DNA from: Mikania micrantha
Taxonomy: Eukaryota; Streptophyta; Magnoliopsida; Asterales; Asteraceae
Direction: 5' to 3'
Assembly (NCBI GenBank): GCA_009363875.1
Contig: CM018687.1
Span: 17,298,963 to 17,362,962, forward strand
Length of the DNA stretch: 64,000 nucleotides
In this document: in pieces, positions 62,672-64,000 of the stretch
Layout: every line of letters begins with the position of its first letter
Position numbering within the stretch: the stretch's first letter is position 1
Made by a program: the position numbers and the translations under genes
Notes under the pieces: generated by a model
Told to the model about the DNA's origin: nothing
What the model saw: the letters and a program-made list of their open reading frames with translations, nothing else
The model's database searches: none

Positions 62672-63556
62672 ACATGAAGATCAACACATCACACAGTTTG
62701 CTTTGATGGTTGGCACATCATCTTCATCTCTGTATATGATGACTGTCTATCTCAAAATTCTAGATGTTTTAACTGTGTCGAACTTGAGAGTAAGGTCTTG
62801 GCATATCAAGAACATAATGCAGCTCTTATAAGTGATCTCAACTAATGTATTGAAGCAAATCGGGTTTTAAAATCAAATGAAAAAGATTTTCAAGAAAAAA
62901 TTGAATCTATGAACAAATAAATACATGAGATTGAGATCACTGTGCTAAATAAGCAAGATGCCATCAATTCTTATCTCAATACCATTAATGAAACAAAGAA
63001 GAAGTTAGCAATTGTTGAGTGCTACTATGAGACTTTGAGTCGCAAGCTCATGAGTTATGAGAGTTCTTCTTATATACTTGAGCACATGATCAGTGATGGG
63101 ACTGATCTGAAAGGGAAGGGTAAGAAAATGAATTACAACCATTGTCCTCCACCAGTTTTAAAATGTTTTGTCAATTCACCAAATGAAAAAGAAATCAAAT
63201 ATTTTCAAGTTAAAATTCCTTTGGTAATTGATCCTATTGGAATTATTTCAAGTGAAAACTCTTTATCTTCTGAAAAATCATTTGTGGATGGTGTTGTTGA
63301 GGACTGGGTCTCTGATTCTGAGGATGATTTGTCTTCATTATCCAGTGATGCTATTATTGAGAATAAGACCAATTCTGTCAATAAGTTTGACCCAATTCCA
63401 TCAAAGTCAAAGTTACCTTCTTTGACTTCAAAATTTTCTAAGGCTATAGGTTTTGTGAAGGCTTCACAAAATGATGAAGAAGGGTTGTCCAACAAGGCTG
63501 ACAATCTTGTTTTCAATGGGACAAAGGGTTTGGGTTTTAAAACTGAAAAAATATAA
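62672..63556 (+). pseudogene. SIRE-like Copia gag, C-terminal part
   Basis: 62604-62831 and 62942-63556 in shifted frames. The text KKLAIVECYYETLSRKLMSY, SSYILEHMISDGTD and LKCFVNSPNEKEIKYFQ is typical of the long coiled, acidic C-terminal region of SIRE gag, after which a second knuckle is expected and found. Confidence 0.78.
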
Positions 63557-64000
63557 CCAAATGATTTGAATAGAAACAAAGTCTCTAAATGTCAAAACAA
63601 GCAATTTCAAACCCAAACCAAATTGTTTTCTTCAAAAAATAGGAGAGTTTGTTTTGAATGTGGTGCATTGGGGCATCTTGCTAGGTTTTGCCCTTATTTG
63701 ACTAAACAACATCATGCACCACATTGAAAAACAAATCTGTCTTTTACTAATGAGGTCAAATCAATTAAACACTTACCTCAAGTCAAACCCATGCAACCAA
63801 ATCCCATTAAGCCTCAAGATAAGGGAAAAAAAAGGTAATTGTCGATCGGGATACACCTAAGATTGTTTATGTCAAACAATCCAAGCCTTCCTCAGTCTAT
63901 TTGAAAAATTTATCTCAACAAAAATACTATCAGGAAGGCTAAGTCCACTGAGACTTCAGAAAGATCAGGCCATTGCACAACGAAGAGAGTGAGTGATCAA
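63557..64000 (+). pseudogene. SIRE-like Copia second zinc knuckle and protease approach
   Basis: NRRVCFECGALGHLARFCPY-type knuckle near 63640-63700 followed by a stop, then a basic, Pro/Lys-rich linker. Protease and pol would lie beyond the window. Confidence 0.78.

Noticed and set aside
1..64000. A defence, biosynthetic or other novel gene system
   Set aside because: Apart from the kinase gene all recognisable coding text belongs to retroelements or plastid debris; nothing supports a cooperating gene cluster.

Overview
This is eukaryotic nuclear DNA, almost certainly from a eudicot plant. The evidence is an intron-rich plant diacylglycerol kinase gene, dense nested LTR retrotransposons, hAT-type MITEs, SINEs with TTTG tails, and a nuclear copy of chloroplast DNA. 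The retroelement repertoire (Athila-like and Tekay-like Gypsy, and SIRE-like Copia carrying an extra downstream ORF) resembles repeat-rich Asteraceae genomes, but that placement is an inference.

Layout. 1-9470 is a minus-strand Athila-like Gypsy element. Its 3' LTR is cut by the window edge, it contains a 100-N assembly gap, and its 5' LTR is 7871-9470. It sits in an unrecognised interior fragment (9471-9959) that abuts an LTR starting at 9960. 9960-21423 is a degraded minus-strand Tekay-like chromovirus (pol 15471-18821, gag 18822-about 19990). Its 3' LTR was split by a 4.0-kb plus-strand solo LTR (11342-15351, target duplication TTACT). 21424-27188 is decayed LTR-type sequence that includes a rearranged plastid insertion (trnH, rps19 and rpl2 ends joined to an inverted matK 5' part, 22566-23205). 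27189-33300 is an internally deleted minus-strand SIRE-like Copia remnant: the RT/RNase H end, then a long spacer with a TIR insertion, then the extra 3' ORF. 33332-34834 holds two hAT MITEs and a SINE.

35309-57240 is the one intact host gene: a seven-exon minus-strand diacylglycerol kinase (DGK1/DGK2 type) encoding 732 residues in an uninterrupted frame. Its fifth intron is 16,135 bp long and hosts a transposon nest. An old Copia (37687-52322) contains a younger Copia (39620-46905). That Copia contains a hAT-like element (42428-44785), which contains a young 1.66-kb LTR element (42650-44313). The outer Copia also took up three more hAT MITEs, a solo Copia LTR, a probable SINE and an unexplained 0.6-kb block. 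Three smaller DGK introns (1, 2 and 6) carry SINEs.

57931-64000 holds a broken gene-like copy of the SIRE extra ORF (58667-60288), then a SIRE-like LTR, a primer-binding site, and a frameshifted gag running off the window.

The only coherent cellular function encoded here is lipid signalling by the kinase. Everything else is mobile DNA in various stages of decay, and the insertion order can be read from the nesting, the target-site duplications and the LTR divergence.
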